The notes beneath the pieces are model-generated. The model was not told the origin of the DNA and made no database searches. It was given only the letters and a program-made list of their open reading frames with translations. Both the position numbers and the translations under genes were made by a program. A stretch of DNA of 64,000 nucleotides from Serratia surfactantfaciens (GTDB lineage Bacteria; Pseudomonadota; Gammaproteobacteria; Enterobacterales; Enterobacteriaceae). The DNA is taken from positions 4,340,001 through 4,404,000 of the forward strand of contig NZ_CP016948.1 in NCBI RefSeq assembly GCF_001642805.2, in the 5' to 3' direction. Below are positions 48,537 through 59,879 of the stretch, in pieces. Numbering within the stretch: position 1 is the stretch's first letter; every line of letters begins with the position of its first letter.

Positions 48537-50198
48537 ATGAAATTTATCGGAAAGCTGTTGCTGACGTTGCTGCTGCTGATGGTGCTGGCGGCGGTGGTGC
48601 TGTATCTGGTGGGGCAAACCCGCTGGGCGGCAGGCCGCCTGAGCGCCTGGATCAGTGGCAACAGCGAATACCGCCTGTCGATAGGAAAAATCACCCATTC
48701 GTGGAGCCAGCCGGACCAGATCGCTCTGGAAGAGGTGCAGCTGGCGCGCAACGGCCAGCCGCAGGCGCTGGTCGCCAAACGCGTCGATCTCGGCCTCAGC
48801 CTGCGCCAAATCACCGAACCGCGCTATTTCCACAGCGTCACGCTGCGCGACGGCACGCTGAACGTGCAGCCGCAGGCGGCGGCGCTGCCTGTACAGGCTG
48901 ACGTACTGCAGCTGAGCAACATGGCGTTGCAGTCCAACGATAACGAGTGGCAGCTCAACGCGCAGCAGGTCAACGCCGGCATCACGCCATGGCGCCCGCT
49001 GGCCGGCCATCTGCTGGGGGACAACAACCAGTTCCAGTTCAGCGCCGGCTCGATGACGCTGAACGGCATTCCCGCCTCGAAGGTATTGGTGCAGGGAGAG
49101 CAAAAGCAGGGTCAGCTGCTGTTGAACAACTTTGGCGCCGACCTGGCGCAGGGCGACCTGACCGGCGTGGCCAGCCGCGCCGTCGACGGCAGCTGGCAGG
49201 TGGATCGCCTGCGGCTGAGCGGCGTACGCCTGCAAACCCCGTTGACGCTGGCGGAGTTCATGCAGCGCTTCACCACCTTGCCACCGGTCACCCTCAAGCG
49301 GTTCGATCTGATCGACGCGCGCCTGGAGGGCAAAGCGTGGGCGTTTAACGATCTCGATCTGTCGCTGCAAAACGTCAGCGTCGAAAAGGGCGACTGGCGC
49401 AGCGAGGACGGCTCGCTCAACTTCAATGCCGGCGATGTGATCAACGGCGGCTTCCACCTGATCGACCCGATCGCCACCCTGCGGCTCTCTTCCGCCGGCA
49501 TCGCCATTCAGCAGTTCACCACCCGCTGGGAAGGCGGCCTGTTGCGCGCCTCCGGCAGCTGGCTGCGCGCCGGCAAACGCCTGCAGCTGGATGAAGTGGC
49601 CATGGCGGCGCTGGAATACACTCTGCCGATCGACTGGCGCGAGCTGTGGCTGAAACCGCTGCCGGATTGGCTGAACGAGGTGTACGTCACCAAGCTGACC
49701 ACCAACCGCAATCTGATCATCGACATCAACCCGGCGTTCCCGTTCCAGATCACCGCGCTGGACGGCTACGGCAGCAACCTGCTGCTGGCGCGCGACCACC
49801 AGTGGGGCGTGTGGTCCGGCTCGCTGAACCTGAACGGCAGCGAGGCCACCTTCAACAAAATCGACGTGCGACGCCCTTCGCTGGCGCTGAACGCCGACGC
49901 CAGCCAGATCAACGTCACCGAGCTCAGCGCCTTTATGCCGAATGGGCTGCTGGAGGCCAAAGCGAGCGTCGATCAGCTGCCGGGCAAACCGTTCCAGCTG
50001 ACGCTGCACGGCCGCTCGGTACCGCTCAATACCTTGCAGCAATGGGGATGGCAGCCGGTGCCGCTGACGGGCGACGGCAACCTCGAACTGCAGTTGAAAG
50101 GGCTGTTGAACAGCGACGGGCCGTTCAAAGCTTCATTGAAGGGCAATCTGCAGGCCACCGCCGGCGATGGCCAAACGGTGAACCAACAGCTGCCGTAA
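48537..50198 (+). CDS. yicH: YicH, AsmA-family protein
   Basis: 553 aa (E. coli 569). N-terminal membrane anchor (MKFIGKLLLTLLLLMVLAAV) and a large periplasmic beta-rich body with LSIGKITHSWSQPDQIALEE and GDLTGVASRAVDGSWQVD, as in AsmA-like bridge proteins that are thought to help phospholipid movement to the outer membrane. Its downstream neighbour is yiiD, not an E. coli neighbour, so a synteny break falls here. Confidence 0.92.
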   Translation: MKFIGKLLLTLLLLMVLAAVVLYLVGQTRWAAGRLSAWISGNSEYRLSIGKITHSWSQPDQIALEEVQLARNGQPQALVAKRVDLGLSLRQITEPRYFHSVTLRDGTLNVQPQAAALPVQADVLQLSNMALQSNDNEWQLNAQQVNAGITPWRPLAGHLLGDNNQFQFSAGSMTLNGIPASKVLVQGEQKQGQLLLNNFGADLAQGDLTGVASRAVDGSWQVDRLRLSGVRLQTPLTLAEFMQRFTTLPPVTLKRFDLIDARLEGKAWAFNDLDLSLQNVSVEKGDWRSEDGSLNFNAGDVINGGFHLIDPIATLRLSSAGIAIQQFTTRWEGGLLRASGSWLRAGKRLQLDEVAMAALEYTLPIDWRELWLKPLPDWLNEVYVTKLTTNRNLIIDINPAFPFQITALDGYGSNLLLARDHQWGVWSGSLNLNGSEATFNKIDVRRPSLALNADASQINVTELSAFMPNGLLEAKASVDQLPGKPFQLTLHGRSVPLNTLQQWGWQPVPLTGDGNLELQLKGLLNSDGPFKASLKGNLQATAGDGQTVNQQLP

Positions 50199-50236
50199 TC
50201 TATCGCGCGGCCCGCCATCAGGGCAGGGCCGCCGTT

Positions 50237-51184
50237 TTACTCTTCCAGCGCTTCGGAACCGCCCTGATCCAACGGCACATCCGGCTCGGCCGGCAACACC
50301 ATGTAGGTGCCTTCGAACACCGCGCCTTTATCCTCGTCGCCGAACAGATGCACTTCGGCGTGTACGCGCGCGCGGCGGCCGCGCGCCAGACGCGCCAAAT
50401 CGCCGCTCAGCGAGCCGAGATCCGCCACCGCCCGCGGCCTGCCGGTGATCGGTTTGCTGTAGCGAATGTGCGCGTCCGCCAGAATGATGGTGCCGCCGAG
50501 ATGGCGCTCGCGCAGCAGCAGCCAAATCAGCCCCCAGGCGGTCAGCGTCGCCAGCGAGAACAGGCTGCCGGCGAACAGCGTATGGTGTGGATTCTGGTTG
50601 CCGATCTCCGGCATGGTGGTGACGAAGCGCTGGCCGGTGTATTGGCTGATGCGCACGCCCATCTTTTCGCTCAGCGGGATATGTTCATACCAGGCCTGCT
50701 GCAGTTGGCCGCACCAGTCGGGGCGATGCAGGATATCGTCCAGCGTCGCTACCGGTTTGATCATCAAAAAGTGGCGGATCGGGGTGGTCTGCGGCGCAGT
50801 GATCTCCCCCTGATTGACGAACCCCAGCTTGGCGAAGAAGTCCACCGCGTCCTCACGAGCGCTACACACCACCCGCTTCACGCCCTCCTGCCGCGCAACG
50901 GACTCCAGCGTCATCGCCACCAGCGTCCCCAGCCCTTTATCCTGCAGCGTCGGGTCTACCGCCAGAAAACGGATCGCCGCCTCGTTGTCGGCATTGATGT
51001 ACAACCGCCCGATGGCGACGATTTTACCGGCCTCGTCCACCACCATTTGGTGATGGGCCATGGCGTCATAGGCATCCTTTTCCGAACCCACCGGCTGGTG
51101 CAGCGGCTTGCGCAGCATTTCCCAGCGAAACTGGTAATACTCCTTCAGTTCTTGCTCTGTTACGGGTACTCGTAGGTGATACAT
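50237..51184 (-). CDS. yiiD: YiiD (FabY/MadA): GNAT domain fused to thioesterase-like domain
   Basis: 315 aa. N-terminal GNAT acetyltransferase fold (about 1-150: [30 protein letters not shown]), C-terminal hot-dog domain (about 170-315: [38 protein letters not shown]). In E. coli the protein has been linked to malonyl-ACP decarboxylation that primes fatty-acid synthesis; that role is from literature memory. Upstream of dtd and yihY on the same strand order as in E. coli. Confidence 0.9.
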   Translation of the reverse strand: MYHLRVPVTEQELKEYYQFRWEMLRKPLHQPVGSEKDAYDAMAHHQMVVDEAGKIVAIGRLYINADNEAAIRFLAVDPTLQDKGLGTLVAMTLESVARQEGVKRVVCSAREDAVDFFAKLGFVNQGEITAPQTTPIRHFLMIKPVATLDDILHRPDWCGQLQQAWYEHIPLSEKMGVRISQYTGQRFVTTMPEIGNQNPHHTLFAGSLFSLATLTAWGLIWLLLRERHLGGTIILADAHIRYSKPITGRPRAVADLGSLSGDLARLARGRRARVHAEVHLFGDEDKGAVFEGTYMVLPAEPDVPLDQGGSEALEE

Positions 51185-51205
51185 AGACGCCTGTTCTCCG
51201 AATGC

Positions 51206-51643
51206 TTAGACCTGTAGCCAGAATGTCACCGGACCATCGTTGACCAGCGCCACCTGCATGTCGGCGGCGAACTCGCCGGTCTGGGTCTCTACGCCGCGTT
51301 CGCGGCACTGGCCAACAAAATATTGATACAACCGATCGGCTTCCTGCGGCGCAGCACCGCGCGAGAAGCTGGGCCGCATGCCCTTTTGGGTGTCCGCCGC
51401 CAGGGTGAACTGCGAAACGACCAGCACGCTGCCCCCGGCCTGCTGGACGTTGAGGTTCATCTTGTCGTTCTCGTCGCCGAAAATGCGGTATCCCAACACG
51501 CGTTCGCACAGGCGCTGCGCTTTTTGCTCGTTATCGCCCTGCTCCACGCCCAATAACACTAACAAACCGGGGCCAATCTTGCCTACCGTCTCGCCACTTA
51601 CCGTGACGCTGGCGTTTAACACCCGTTGAATCAACGCAATCAT
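51206..51643 (-). CDS. dtd: D-aminoacyl-tRNA deacylase Dtd
   Basis: Hydrolyses D-aminoacyl-tRNAs in proofreading. 145 aa, as in E. coli. Cross-subunit active-site motifs SQFTLA and NDGPVTF are intact. ATG at 51643 overlaps the yihY stop by 4 nt; the longer frame upstream is within yihY. Confidence 0.97.
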   Translation of the reverse strand: MIALIQRVLNASVTVSGETVGKIGPGLLVLLGVEQGDNEQKAQRLCERVLGYRIFGDENDKMNLNVQQAGGSVLVVSQFTLAADTQKGMRPSFSRGAAPQEADRLYQYFVGQCRERGVETQTGEFAADMQVALVNDGPVTFWLQV

Positions 51644-52539
51644 TCCTGCTGCCCTTCTGGTTTTGGTTCCTGTTGCTCCGCCTTCTGCCGGCGGTAGTCG
51701 CGGTATTCGCCGATGGTCGCGGTGATTTCCGCACCGAGTAACACGATACACCAGCTCCAGTAGACCCACAGGAATAAAATCGGGATCACTGCCAGCACGC
51801 CGTAAATCAGCTGATAGGAGGGGAACATGGTGACGTACAGCGCGAACCCCTTCTTACCCAGCTCGAACAGCAACCCGGCCACCACCGCGCCAATCAGCGC
51901 GTCTTTGGGCGGCACCCGCACCGTCGGCACGATGCAATACAGCAGCCAGAAGGAGATACACGACAAAATCAGCGGAAAGATGCGCAGCACCTGATCCACC
52001 AGACCGTTGACCCCGGTCTGAGTCAGCCAGTTGAGCGACAGCAGGTAGGAGCTGATGGCCATGCTGGCGCCCACCAGCAGCGGCCCCAGCGTCAGCACCA
52101 TCCAGTACACGGCGAAGGAGAAGACGATCGGCCGCTTGTTCTTGCTGCGCCAGATGGTGTTCAGCACGCTGTCCACCGAGGAGATCAGCAGCAGCGCGGT
52201 GACGATCAGCCCGCAGGTGCCGACGGCGGTCATCTTGTTGGAATTGGCAACGAACTGCTCCAGGTAGTTCTGGATCACGTTGCCGGCGGCCGGCACGAAA
52301 TTGGCAAAAACAAAGCTCTTCAGCTGTTCGCTGATGTCGGCAAACATCGGGAAAGCGGCGAACAGCGCGAACACCACGGTGACCAGCGGCACCAGCGACA
52401 GCAGGGAAACATAGGCGAGATGGCCCGCCAGCATCGTCAGGCCATCGTTGTCGATGCGTTGGTACAGCAAACGTCCGAAGGTAACGCCGGGCTTAATTGC
52501 AGGGGGCAGCTTCTTGCGGCGGAAAAACGACATGGTCAC
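51640..52539 (-). CDS. yihY: YihY (BrkB/UPF0761) inner-membrane protein
   Basis: 299 aa (E. coli 290) with about six transmembrane helices: [38 protein letters not shown], and [20 protein letters not shown]- and C-termini are charged and cytoplasmic by the positive-inside rule. Members are not RNase BN despite older names. Function unclear. Coupled to dtd by an ATGA overlap. Confidence 0.93.
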   Translation of the reverse strand: MTMSFFRRKKLPPAIKPGVTFGRLLYQRIDNDGLTMLAGHLAYVSLLSLVPLVTVVFALFAAFPMFADISEQLKSFVFANFVPAAGNVIQNYLEQFVANSNKMTAVGTCGLIVTALLLISSVDSVLNTIWRSKNKRPIVFSFAVYWMVLTLGPLLVGASMAISSYLLSLNWLTQTGVNGLVDQVLRIFPLILSCISFWLLYCIVPTVRVPPKDALIGAVVAGLLFELGKKGFALYVTMFPSYQLIYGVLAVIPILFLWVYWSWCIVLLGAEITATIGEYRDYRRQKAEQQEPKPEGQQE

Positions 52540-52584
52540 TCCTTGATGCCAGTTGATACGCCTTAAGCTTAACGCGCCCTGCGC

Positions 52585-53175
52585 TCATTGGGCAAAATAG
52601 GCCGGCACCACGTCGCGATCGGTGACGTGCACCGTCTTGATCCCCAGCGCCTGCGCGGCGAGGACGTTCGCCGGGTGATCGTCGAAGAACACCGCGTCGG
52701 CGGCGGCGGTGTTTTCCGCGGCCAGCACATGTTGATAGATATCGGCTTCCGGCTTGCGCATGCCGAGATCTTGCGACAGGTAGAGATGATCGGCGGCGGC
52801 GGCCACTTCAGGATAGTGCTGCGGCCAGTAGTTGCAGTGCAAACGGTTGGTGTTCGACAGCACCACCACCCGGTGGCCTTCGTTGCGCAGGCGCTGCATG
52901 ATGTCGATCACTTCCGGACGCAGCGCGACGAATACCGCCTGCCAGCCGGTGGCGAACTGCTCGAAGCTGAGCGCGATGCCCATTTCATCGCACAGCTTGC
53001 CGGCGAAGTCTTCGTCGCTGATTTCACCGCGTTCATGTTGCTGGAACACCTCACCCATGGCGAAACGATCGGACAGCACCGCCAACGGCGTGCCGCTCAA
53101 ATTGCTCCACACGCCCAGCACACGCTTGAAATCGATATCGACGATCACATTACCTAAATCAAAGATATACAGCAT
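52585..53175 (-). CDS. yihX: HAD phosphatase YihX (glucose-1-phosphatase type)
   Basis: 196 aa. HAD motif I IFDLGNVIVDID with Asp6, motif II VVLSNTNRLH, Lys in DLGMRKPEADIY, motif IV VFFDDHPANV. In E. coli the enzyme hydrolyses alpha-D-glucose 1-phosphate. Start MLYIFDLGN at 53175; the frame to 53334 is upstream leader. Upstream of yihY by 45 nt. Confidence 0.95.
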   Translation of the reverse strand: MLYIFDLGNVIVDIDFKRVLGVWSNLSGTPLAVLSDRFAMGEVFQQHERGEISDEDFAGKLCDEMGIALSFEQFATGWQAVFVALRPEVIDIMQRLRNEGHRVVVLSNTNRLHCNYWPQHYPEVAAAADHLYLSQDLGMRKPEADIYQHVLAAENTAAADAVFFDDHPANVLAAQALGIKTVHVTDRDVVPAYFAQ

Positions 53176-53287
53176 AGTCCTCTCCTGATGGGCCGGTGAG
53201 ATTTCACTGTAGCGGGAAAAGGAACAGCTGAACAGGGAGCGAACGGAAAAGCGCATAGCGCGCCGCACAAACGGGGAACAACAGAGG

Positions 53288-53317
53288 AAAAAACTCAGGG
53301 CGCGAGAACCGCGCCCT
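53288..53317 (-). terminator. bipA terminator
   Basis: On the minus strand, stem AGGGCGCG / CGCGCCCT with a 5-nt loop, then GAG and six T (53288-53293). 25 nt beyond the bipA stop. Confidence 0.82.
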
Positions 53318-53341
53318 AAGCAGGGGACACTCAATCAGCGA

Positions 53342-55165
53342 TTAAGCGTCTTTAGGACCGCGGCTGGCACGCTTACGATCGTTTTCCGTCAGGTGACGCT
53401 TACGGATACGGATCGAGGTCGGCGTCACTTCTACCAGTTCGTCGTCATCGATGAACTCCAGAGCTTGCTCCAGGGTCATTTTGATGGCCGGAACCAGGGT
53501 AGTCGCTTCGTCAGTACCGGAAGCACGCATGTTGGTCAGCTTCTTACCGGTCAGGCAGTTTACGGTCAGGTCGTTGGAACGTGAGTGAATACCGATGATC
53601 TGGCCTTCATACACTTCCGCACCGTGGCCCAGGAACAGCTTACCGCGATCCTGCAGGCCGAACAGCGCGAACGCGACCGCTTTGCCCTGGCCGTTGGAGA
53701 TCAGCACGCCGTTCTGACGCTGGCCCACTTCGCCCGGACGCACGTCGTCGTAGTGGCTGAAGGTGGAGTACAGCAGACCGGTGCCCGAAGTCATGGTCAT
53801 GAATTCGTTACGGAAGCCGATCAGACCGCGGCTTGGGATCACGTAGTCGAGACGCACGCGGCCCTTACCGTCTGGATCCATGTTTTTCAGGTCGGCTTTA
53901 CGCTCGCCCATCGCCTGCATCACGGAACCCTGATGCTGCTCTTCGATATCCAGCGTCACGTTCTCGAATGGCTCCTGCTTGCGGCCATCGATTTCGCGGA
54001 AGATAACTTTCGGACGGGAAACCGCCAGCTCGAAACCTTCACGACGCATGTTTTCGATCAGCACCGACAGGTGCAGCTCGCCACGACCGGATACGCGGAA
54101 AGCGTCCGCATCGTCGGTTTCTTCGACGCGCAGCGCCACGTTGTGCACCAGCTCTTTGTTCAGACGATCAAGGATCTGACGCGAGGTCACGTACTTACCT
54201 TCTTTACCGCAGAACGGCGAGGTGTTGACGTTGAAGAACATGGTTACGGTCGGTTCGTCGACGGACAGCGCCGGCAGCGCTTCTACGGCGTTGGTGTCGC
54301 AGATGGTGTCGGAGATGTTCAGCTCGCCCAGGCCGGTGATGGCGATGATGTCGCCCGCTTCCGCCAGGGTGCTGTCGATACGCTCCAGACCCAGGTGGCC
54401 CAGCACTTTGCCCACTTTACCGTTGCGAGTTTTGCCTTCGCTGTCGATGATGGTGACCTGCTGGTTCGGCTTCACTTTACCGCGCTTGATGCGGCCGATG
54501 CCGATAACGCCCAGGTAGTTGTTGTAGTCCAACTGGGAGATCTGCATCTGGAATGGCGCTTCCAGCTCAACCTGCGGCGCAGACACGTGGTCGACGATCG
54601 CCTGATACAGCGGGGTCATGTCTTCCGCCATGTCAGTGTGATCGACGCCGGCGATGCCGTTCAGCGCAGACGCATAAATGATCGGGAAGTCGAGCTGCTC
54701 GTCGGTCGCGTCGAGGTTCACGAACAGGTCGAACACCTGATCCACAACCCAGTCAGGACGCGCGCCTGGACGGTCAACCTTGTTGATGACCACGATCGGC
54801 TTCAGACCGTTGGCGAAGGCCTTCTTGGTCACGAAGCGGGTTTGCGGCATAGGGCCATCCATTGCATCCACAACCAGCAGCACCGAGTCAACCATCGACA
54901 TCACGCGCTCTACCTCGCCGCCGAAGTCGGCGTGTCCTGGGGTATCCACGATGTTGATACGGTAACCGTTCCAATTAATGGCGGTGTTTTTTGCGAGGAT
55001 GGTAATCCCACGCTCTTTCTCCAAATCGTTGGAGTCCATTACGCGTTCGGTGGCTTCCGCACGCTCTCCGAAAGTACCGGATTGTTGCAGCAGCTTATCA
55101 ACCAGGGTGGTTTTACCATGGTCAACGTGGGCAATAATGGCGATGTTACGCAAATTTTCGATCAC
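53342..55165 (-). CDS. bipA: Ribosome-associated GTPase BipA (TypA)
   Basis: 607 aa translational GTPase of the EF-G family, active in 50S assembly and stress adaptation. G motifs: [46 protein letters not shown]-terminal BipA-specific domain ([38 protein letters not shown]). Start is GTG at 55165 with GAGG 6 nt upstream. Divergent from glnA. Confidence 0.98.
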   Translation of the reverse strand: MIENLRNIAIIAHVDHGKTTLVDKLLQQSGTFGERAEATERVMDSNDLEKERGITILAKNTAINWNGYRINIVDTPGHADFGGEVERVMSMVDSVLLVVDAMDGPMPQTRFVTKKAFANGLKPIVVINKVDRPGARPDWVVDQVFDLFVNLDATDEQLDFPIIYASALNGIAGVDHTDMAEDMTPLYQAIVDHVSAPQVELEAPFQMQISQLDYNNYLGVIGIGRIKRGKVKPNQQVTIIDSEGKTRNGKVGKVLGHLGLERIDSTLAEAGDIIAITGLGELNISDTICDTNAVEALPALSVDEPTVTMFFNVNTSPFCGKEGKYVTSRQILDRLNKELVHNVALRVEETDDADAFRVSGRGELHLSVLIENMRREGFELAVSRPKVIFREIDGRKQEPFENVTLDIEEQHQGSVMQAMGERKADLKNMDPDGKGRVRLDYVIPSRGLIGFRNEFMTMTSGTGLLYSTFSHYDDVRPGEVGQRQNGVLISNGQGKAVAFALFGLQDRGKLFLGHGAEVYEGQIIGIHSRSNDLTVNCLTGKKLTNMRASGTDEATTLVPAIKMTLEQALEFIDDDELVEVTPTSIRIRKRHLTENDRKRASRGPKDA

Positions 55166-55197
55166 AGCTTTGCCTCGGGCATTAGAAATAGCGCGCT

Positions 55198-55226
55198 ATT
55201 GTACACGTATTAAGCGAGGGACTAAA
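55198..55226 (-). promoter_or_regulatory. Probable bipA promoter
   Basis: Minus-strand TACAAT (55198-55203), 17-bp spacer, TTTAGT (55221-55226). The -35 is weak. About 30 nt before the GTG start. Confidence 0.45.
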
Positions 55227-55271
55227 CAAGATCACAACCATCTCTTATAAACAACCGCATACCGGTCAGTT

Positions 55272-55287
55272 TGTGATCCCTTTCACG
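55272..55287 (+). promoter_or_regulatory. CRP site of glnAp1-type promoter
   Basis: TGTGA-TCCCTT-TCACG, nine of ten consensus bases in the two half sites. About 265 nt upstream of glnA, in the place of the E. coli CRP-dependent distal promoter. Confidence 0.7.
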
Positions 55288-55315
55288 GTGCAAAAAGCCG
55301 CAATCGTTGCACTTT

Positions 55316-55332
55316 TGCACCATTTCGGTGCC
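55316..55332 (+). promoter_or_regulatory. NtrC enhancer site 1
   Basis: TGCACCATTTCGGTGCC, dyad of the TGCACYA-N3-TRGTGCA class. It is 106 nt upstream of the sigma-54 -24 element, within normal enhancer distance. Confidence 0.8.
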
Positions 55333-55347
55333 CACGCCCACCCCAAT

Positions 55348-55364
55348 TGCACCATAACAGTGCA
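55348..55364 (+). promoter_or_regulatory. NtrC enhancer site 2
   Basis: TGCACCATAACAGTGCA, near-perfect NtrC dyad, 32 nt centre-to-centre from site 1, so the dimers lie on the same helical face. A further half site TGGTGCA is at 55377-55383. Confidence 0.85.
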
Positions 55365-55437
55365 AATTATCGCTGATGGTGCATACTGTGGCTGGGTAAA
55401 ACCCGCGCAGAAAGGCGATGAAAGCCTTTTTTAAAAG

Positions 55438-55455
55438 TTGGCACGCTTTTCGCTT
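55438..55455 (+). promoter_or_regulatory. Sigma-54 promoter glnAp2
   Basis: TTGGCACGCTTTTCGCTT: -24 GG at 55440-55441 and -12 GC at 55452-55453 with exactly 10 nt between them. This is the expected nitrogen-regulated start of glnA, about 70 nt upstream of the ATG. Confidence 0.9.
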
Positions 55456-55535
55456 TAGTCTTTTCAAGGCGAAAAAAAGCCAGTTCCACAGATTCGTTCC
55501 ACGACGACGACAATGATAAACCGGGAGAGTTAAGT

Positions 55536-56945
55536 ATGTCCGCTGAACACGTTTTGACGATGCTGAATGAGCATGAAGTGAAATTCGTAGACCTGCGTTT
55601 CACTGACACCAAGGGTAAGGAACAACACGTGACTATCCCGGCTCACCAGGTAAACGCCGACTTCTTCGAAGAAGGTAAAATGTTTGACGGCTCCTCTATC
55701 GGTGGTTGGAAGGGCATCAACGAATCTGACATGGTACTGATGCCGGACGCCAGCACGGCGGTTCTGGATCCGTTCTTCGAAGAACCTACGCTGATCATTC
55801 GCTGCGACATTCTCGAGCCGGGCACCATGCAAGGCTACGATCGCGACCCGCGCTCCATCTCTAAACGCGCCGAAGACTTCCTGCGCTCTTCCGGCATCGC
55901 GGACACCGTGCTGTTCGGGCCAGAGCCTGAATTCTTCCTGTTCGACGACATCCGCTTCGGCAGCAGCATCCGCGGTTCCCACGTGGCCATCGACGACATC
56001 GAAGGCGCCTGGAACTCCGGCACAAAATACGACGGCGGCAACAAAGGCCACCGTCCGGCGGTGAAAGGCGGTTACTTCCCGGTTCCACCGGTCGACTCTT
56101 CGCAGGATCTGCGTTCTACCATGTGTCTGACCATGGAAGAGATGGGCCTGGTGGTTGAAGCGCACCACCATGAAGTGGCGACCGCCGGTCAGAACGAAGT
56201 GGCAACCCGCTTCAACACCATGACCAAGAAAGCCGACGAAATTCAGATCTACAAATACGTGGTGCACAACGTAGCGCACGCCTTCGGCAAAACCGCGACC
56301 TTCATGCCGAAGCCAATGTTCGGCGACAACGGTTCCGGCATGCACTGCCACATGTCGCTGTCCAAGAACGGTACCAACCTGTTCGCCGGCGACAAATACG
56401 GCGGCCTGTCTGAAACCGCGCTGTTCTACATCGGTGGCATCATCAAGCACGCCAAAGCGATCAACGCCCTGGCCAACCCGACCACCAACTCCTACAAACG
56501 TCTGGTGCCGGGCTACGAAGCGCCGGTGATGCTGGCTTACTCCGCCCGTAACCGCTCTGCGTCTATCCGCATTCCAGTGGTTTCCAGCCCGAAAGCGCGC
56601 CGCATCGAAGCCCGCTTCCCGGATCCGGCGGCTAACCCATACCTGTGCTTCGCCGCACTGCTGATGGCCGGCCTGGACGGCATCATCAACAAGATCCACC
56701 CTGGCGACGCCATGGACAAAAACCTGTACGACCTGCCGCCGGAAGAAGAAGCCGAGATCCCAAAAGTGGCCGGCTCGCTGGACGAGGCGATGGCCGCACT
56801 GAACGAAGACCGCGAGTTCCTGACCCGCGGCGGCGTGTTCACCGACGATGCGATCGATGCCTACATCGAACTGCGCAAAGAAGAGATGGACCGCGTTCGC
56901 ATGACGCCACACCCGGTTGAGTTCGAACTGTACTACAGCGTCTAA
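55536..56945 (+). CDS. glnA: Glutamine synthetase GlnA
   Basis: Glutamate + NH3 + ATP to glutamine; a dodecamer and the main ammonium-assimilation enzyme. 469 aa, as in E. coli. Beta-Grasp N-terminus, [47 protein letters not shown]-type region [14 protein letters not shown]. The adenylylation site is Tyr398 in NLYDLPPEE (Tyr397 without Met). Regulated by NtrC at the upstream sites. Confidence 0.99.
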   Translation: MSAEHVLTMLNEHEVKFVDLRFTDTKGKEQHVTIPAHQVNADFFEEGKMFDGSSIGGWKGINESDMVLMPDASTAVLDPFFEEPTLIIRCDILEPGTMQGYDRDPRSISKRAEDFLRSSGIADTVLFGPEPEFFLFDDIRFGSSIRGSHVAIDDIEGAWNSGTKYDGGNKGHRPAVKGGYFPVPPVDSSQDLRSTMCLTMEEMGLVVEAHHHEVATAGQNEVATRFNTMTKKADEIQIYKYVVHNVAHAFGKTATFMPKPMFGDNGSGMHCHMSLSKNGTNLFAGDKYGGLSETALFYIGGIIKHAKAINALANPTTNSYKRLVPGYEAPVMLAYSARNRSASIRIPVVSSPKARRIEARFPDPAANPYLCFAALLMAGLDGIINKIHPGDAMDKNLYDLPPEEEAEIPKVAGSLDEAMAALNEDREFLTRGGVFTDDAIDAYIELRKEEMDRVRMTPHPVEFELYYSV

Positions 56946-56954
56946 GCCCGACCC

Positions 56955-56990
56955 GCGCCGTCTGCAGAGGCGGACGGCGCCCACATTTTT
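56955..56990 (+). terminator. First glnA 3' hairpin
   Basis: Stem GCGCCGTC / GACGGCGC, 10-nt loop, then CCACATTTTTG. 9 nt after the stop codon. Confidence 0.7.
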
Positions 56991-57023
56991 GTTATCGCTT
57001 TTTTGTTGCCGTGGAAACTTTCA

Positions 57024-57047
57024 GCCCATCTTCGGATGGGTTTTTTT
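57024..57047 (+). terminator. Second glnA terminator
   Basis: CCCATC-TTCG-GATGGG with a UUCG tetraloop and seven T. Partial read-through here would feed glnL-glnG. Confidence 0.9.
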
Positions 57048-57109
57048 CTCCACCGTATTTTCTGCAAAACTATTCCATACCACGCCGATCCCGGATGGAG
57101 TAGGATAGA

Positions 57110-57126
57110 TGCACTAAAAAGGTGCA
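57110..57126 (+). promoter_or_regulatory. NtrC site at the glnL promoter
   Basis: TGCACTAAAAAGGTGCA, an NtrC dyad 12 nt before the glnL ATG, immediately downstream of a -10-like TAGGAT (57101-57106). In E. coli the equivalent site represses glnLp. Confidence 0.85.
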
Positions 57127-57138
57127 GGAGTCTGCTGT

Positions 57139-58188
57139 ATGGCAACTGGCAAGCTGCCCGATGCTGGGCAGATCCTCAATTCACTCATCAACAGCATCCT
57201 GCTGTTGGATGACTCACTGGCGGTTCACTACGCCAACCCGGCGGCACAGCAGTTGCTGGCGCAAAGCTCCCGCAAGCTGTTCGGCACCCCGCTGCCCGAT
57301 TTGCTCGGTTATTTTTCGCTGAACGTCTCGTTGATGCGTGAAAGCCTGCGCGCCGGTCAGGGCTTCACCGACAATGAAGTGACCCTGGTGGTCGACGGCC
57401 GCGCGCATATCCTTTCCCTGACCGCTCAGGCGCTGCCGGAAGGCTATATCCTGGTCGAGCTGGCGCCGATGGACAATCAGCGCCGCCTGAGCCAGGAACA
57501 GTTGCAGCATGCCCAACAGGTGGCGGCCCGCGATCTGGTGCGCGGTTTGGCGCACGAAATTAAAAATCCGCTGGGCGGCCTGCGCGGCGCGGCGCAGCTG
57601 CTGGCCAAGGCGCTGCCCGATCCGGCGCTGACCGAGTACACCAAGGTGATCATCGAGCAAGCCGATCGGCTGCGCAATCTGGTGGATCGCCTGCTCGGGC
57701 CACAGCGGCCCGGCCAGCATATCACCCAAAGCATCCATCAGGTCGCGGAGCGCGTCTGCCAGCTGGTATCGCTGGAAATGCCGGATAACGTCACGCTGGT
57801 GCGCGACTACGATCCGAGCCTGCCGGAAATGGCCCACGACCCGGATCAGATAGAACAGGTGCTGCTGAACATCACTCGCAACGCGCTGCAGGCGCTGGGT
57901 GAAGCGGGCGGCACCATCACGCTGCGCACCCGCACCGCGTTCCAGATCACGTTGCACGGCACCCGCTACCGCCTGGCGGCGCGCATCGACGTCGAAGACG
58001 ACGGCCCCGGCGTACCGGCGCAGCTGCAGGACACGCTGTTCTACCCGATGGTCAGCGGCCGTGAAGGCGGTACCGGCCTGGGATTATCCATCGCCCGCAA
58101 TCTTATCGATCAGCATTGCGGAAAAATTGAATTCAACAGTTGGCCAGGTCATACCGAATTCTCGGTCTACCTGCCCATTCGTCAGTGA
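57139..58188 (+). CDS. glnL: Nitrogen-sensor histidine kinase/phosphatase GlnL (NtrB)
   Basis: 349 aa, as in E. coli; cytosolic, controlled by PII protein. N-terminal PAS ([20 protein letters not shown]), H-box [19 protein letters not shown] with phospho-acceptor His139, N-box [12 protein letters not shown], and [13 protein letters not shown]. It phosphorylates NtrC under nitrogen limitation. 8 nt before glnG. Confidence 0.98.
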   Translation: MATGKLPDAGQILNSLINSILLLDDSLAVHYANPAAQQLLAQSSRKLFGTPLPDLLGYFSLNVSLMRESLRAGQGFTDNEVTLVVDGRAHILSLTAQALPEGYILVELAPMDNQRRLSQEQLQHAQQVAARDLVRGLAHEIKNPLGGLRGAAQLLAKALPDPALTEYTKVIIEQADRLRNLVDRLLGPQRPGQHITQSIHQVAERVCQLVSLEMPDNVTLVRDYDPSLPEMAHDPDQIEQVLLNITRNALQALGEAGGTITLRTRTAFQITLHGTRYRLAARIDVEDDGPGVPAQLQDTLFYPMVSGREGGTGLGLSIARNLIDQHCGKIEFNSWPGHTEFSVYLPIRQ

Positions 58189-58196
58189 GGTTTGCT

Positions 58197-59609
<1,413 letters not shown>

Positions 59610-59668
59610 GTGCCGGGATTGATGATAAAAAACGCAGCCCAGCGCACAAAAAAACGCCAACCTCAGAC

Positions 59669-59696
59669 TTTACAGCCGGTGCGGGCGCAGTATGAT
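59669..59696 (+). promoter_or_regulatory. Probable yshB promoter
   Basis: TTTACA (59669-59674), 16-bp spacer, TATGAT (59691-59696). The start would lie about 20 nt before the yshB ATG. Confidence 0.65.
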
Positions 59697-59722
59697 CGTG
59701 TCGCACACTCTGGAGGTTGACG

Positions 59723-59845
59723 ATGCTGGACTCATTCATCGTATTCATTTCTCAGGGCGCGGAGCTGGGCTCCGCCGCCAGCCACACCCCGCAGGCGGCG
59801 GTTGCCGCAGTGTTGTGCGCCGCGCTGATTAATTTCTTCAGTTAA
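59723..59845 (+). CDS. yshB: Small membrane protein YshB
   Basis: 40 aa. Reads MLDSFIVFISQGAELGSAAS then HTPQAAVAAVLCAALINFFS. E. coli YshB, as I recall, is 36 aa with the nearly identical C-terminal half SHTPQTAVAAVLCAAMIGLF and lies at the same place between glnG and hemN. GGAGG is 7 nt before the ATG; a promoter precedes and a terminator follows. One predicted membrane helix. In Salmonella YshB has been reported to affect intracellular growth; unverified here. Confidence 0.88.
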   Translation: MLDSFIVFISQGAELGSAASHTPQAAVAAVLCAALINFFS

Positions 59846-59874
59846 AAAAACAGCCGCATCAGCGGCTGTTTTTT
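59844..59874. terminator. Bidirectional terminator between yshB and hemN
   Basis: Stem CAGCCGC / GCGGCTG with ATCA loop, flanked by seven A and six T. It overlaps the yshB stop codon and lies 5 nt before the hemN stop. Confidence 0.88.
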
Positions 59875-59879
59875 CATCC

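Noticed and set aside
49646..51175. 509-codon plus-strand ORF across yicH and yiiD
   Set aside because: Runs out of frame through yicH and antisense to yiiD; both real genes are well supported.
53585..55213. 542-codon plus-strand ORF opposite bipA
   Set aside because: Shadow of bipA; Val/His/Gln-rich nonsense translation.
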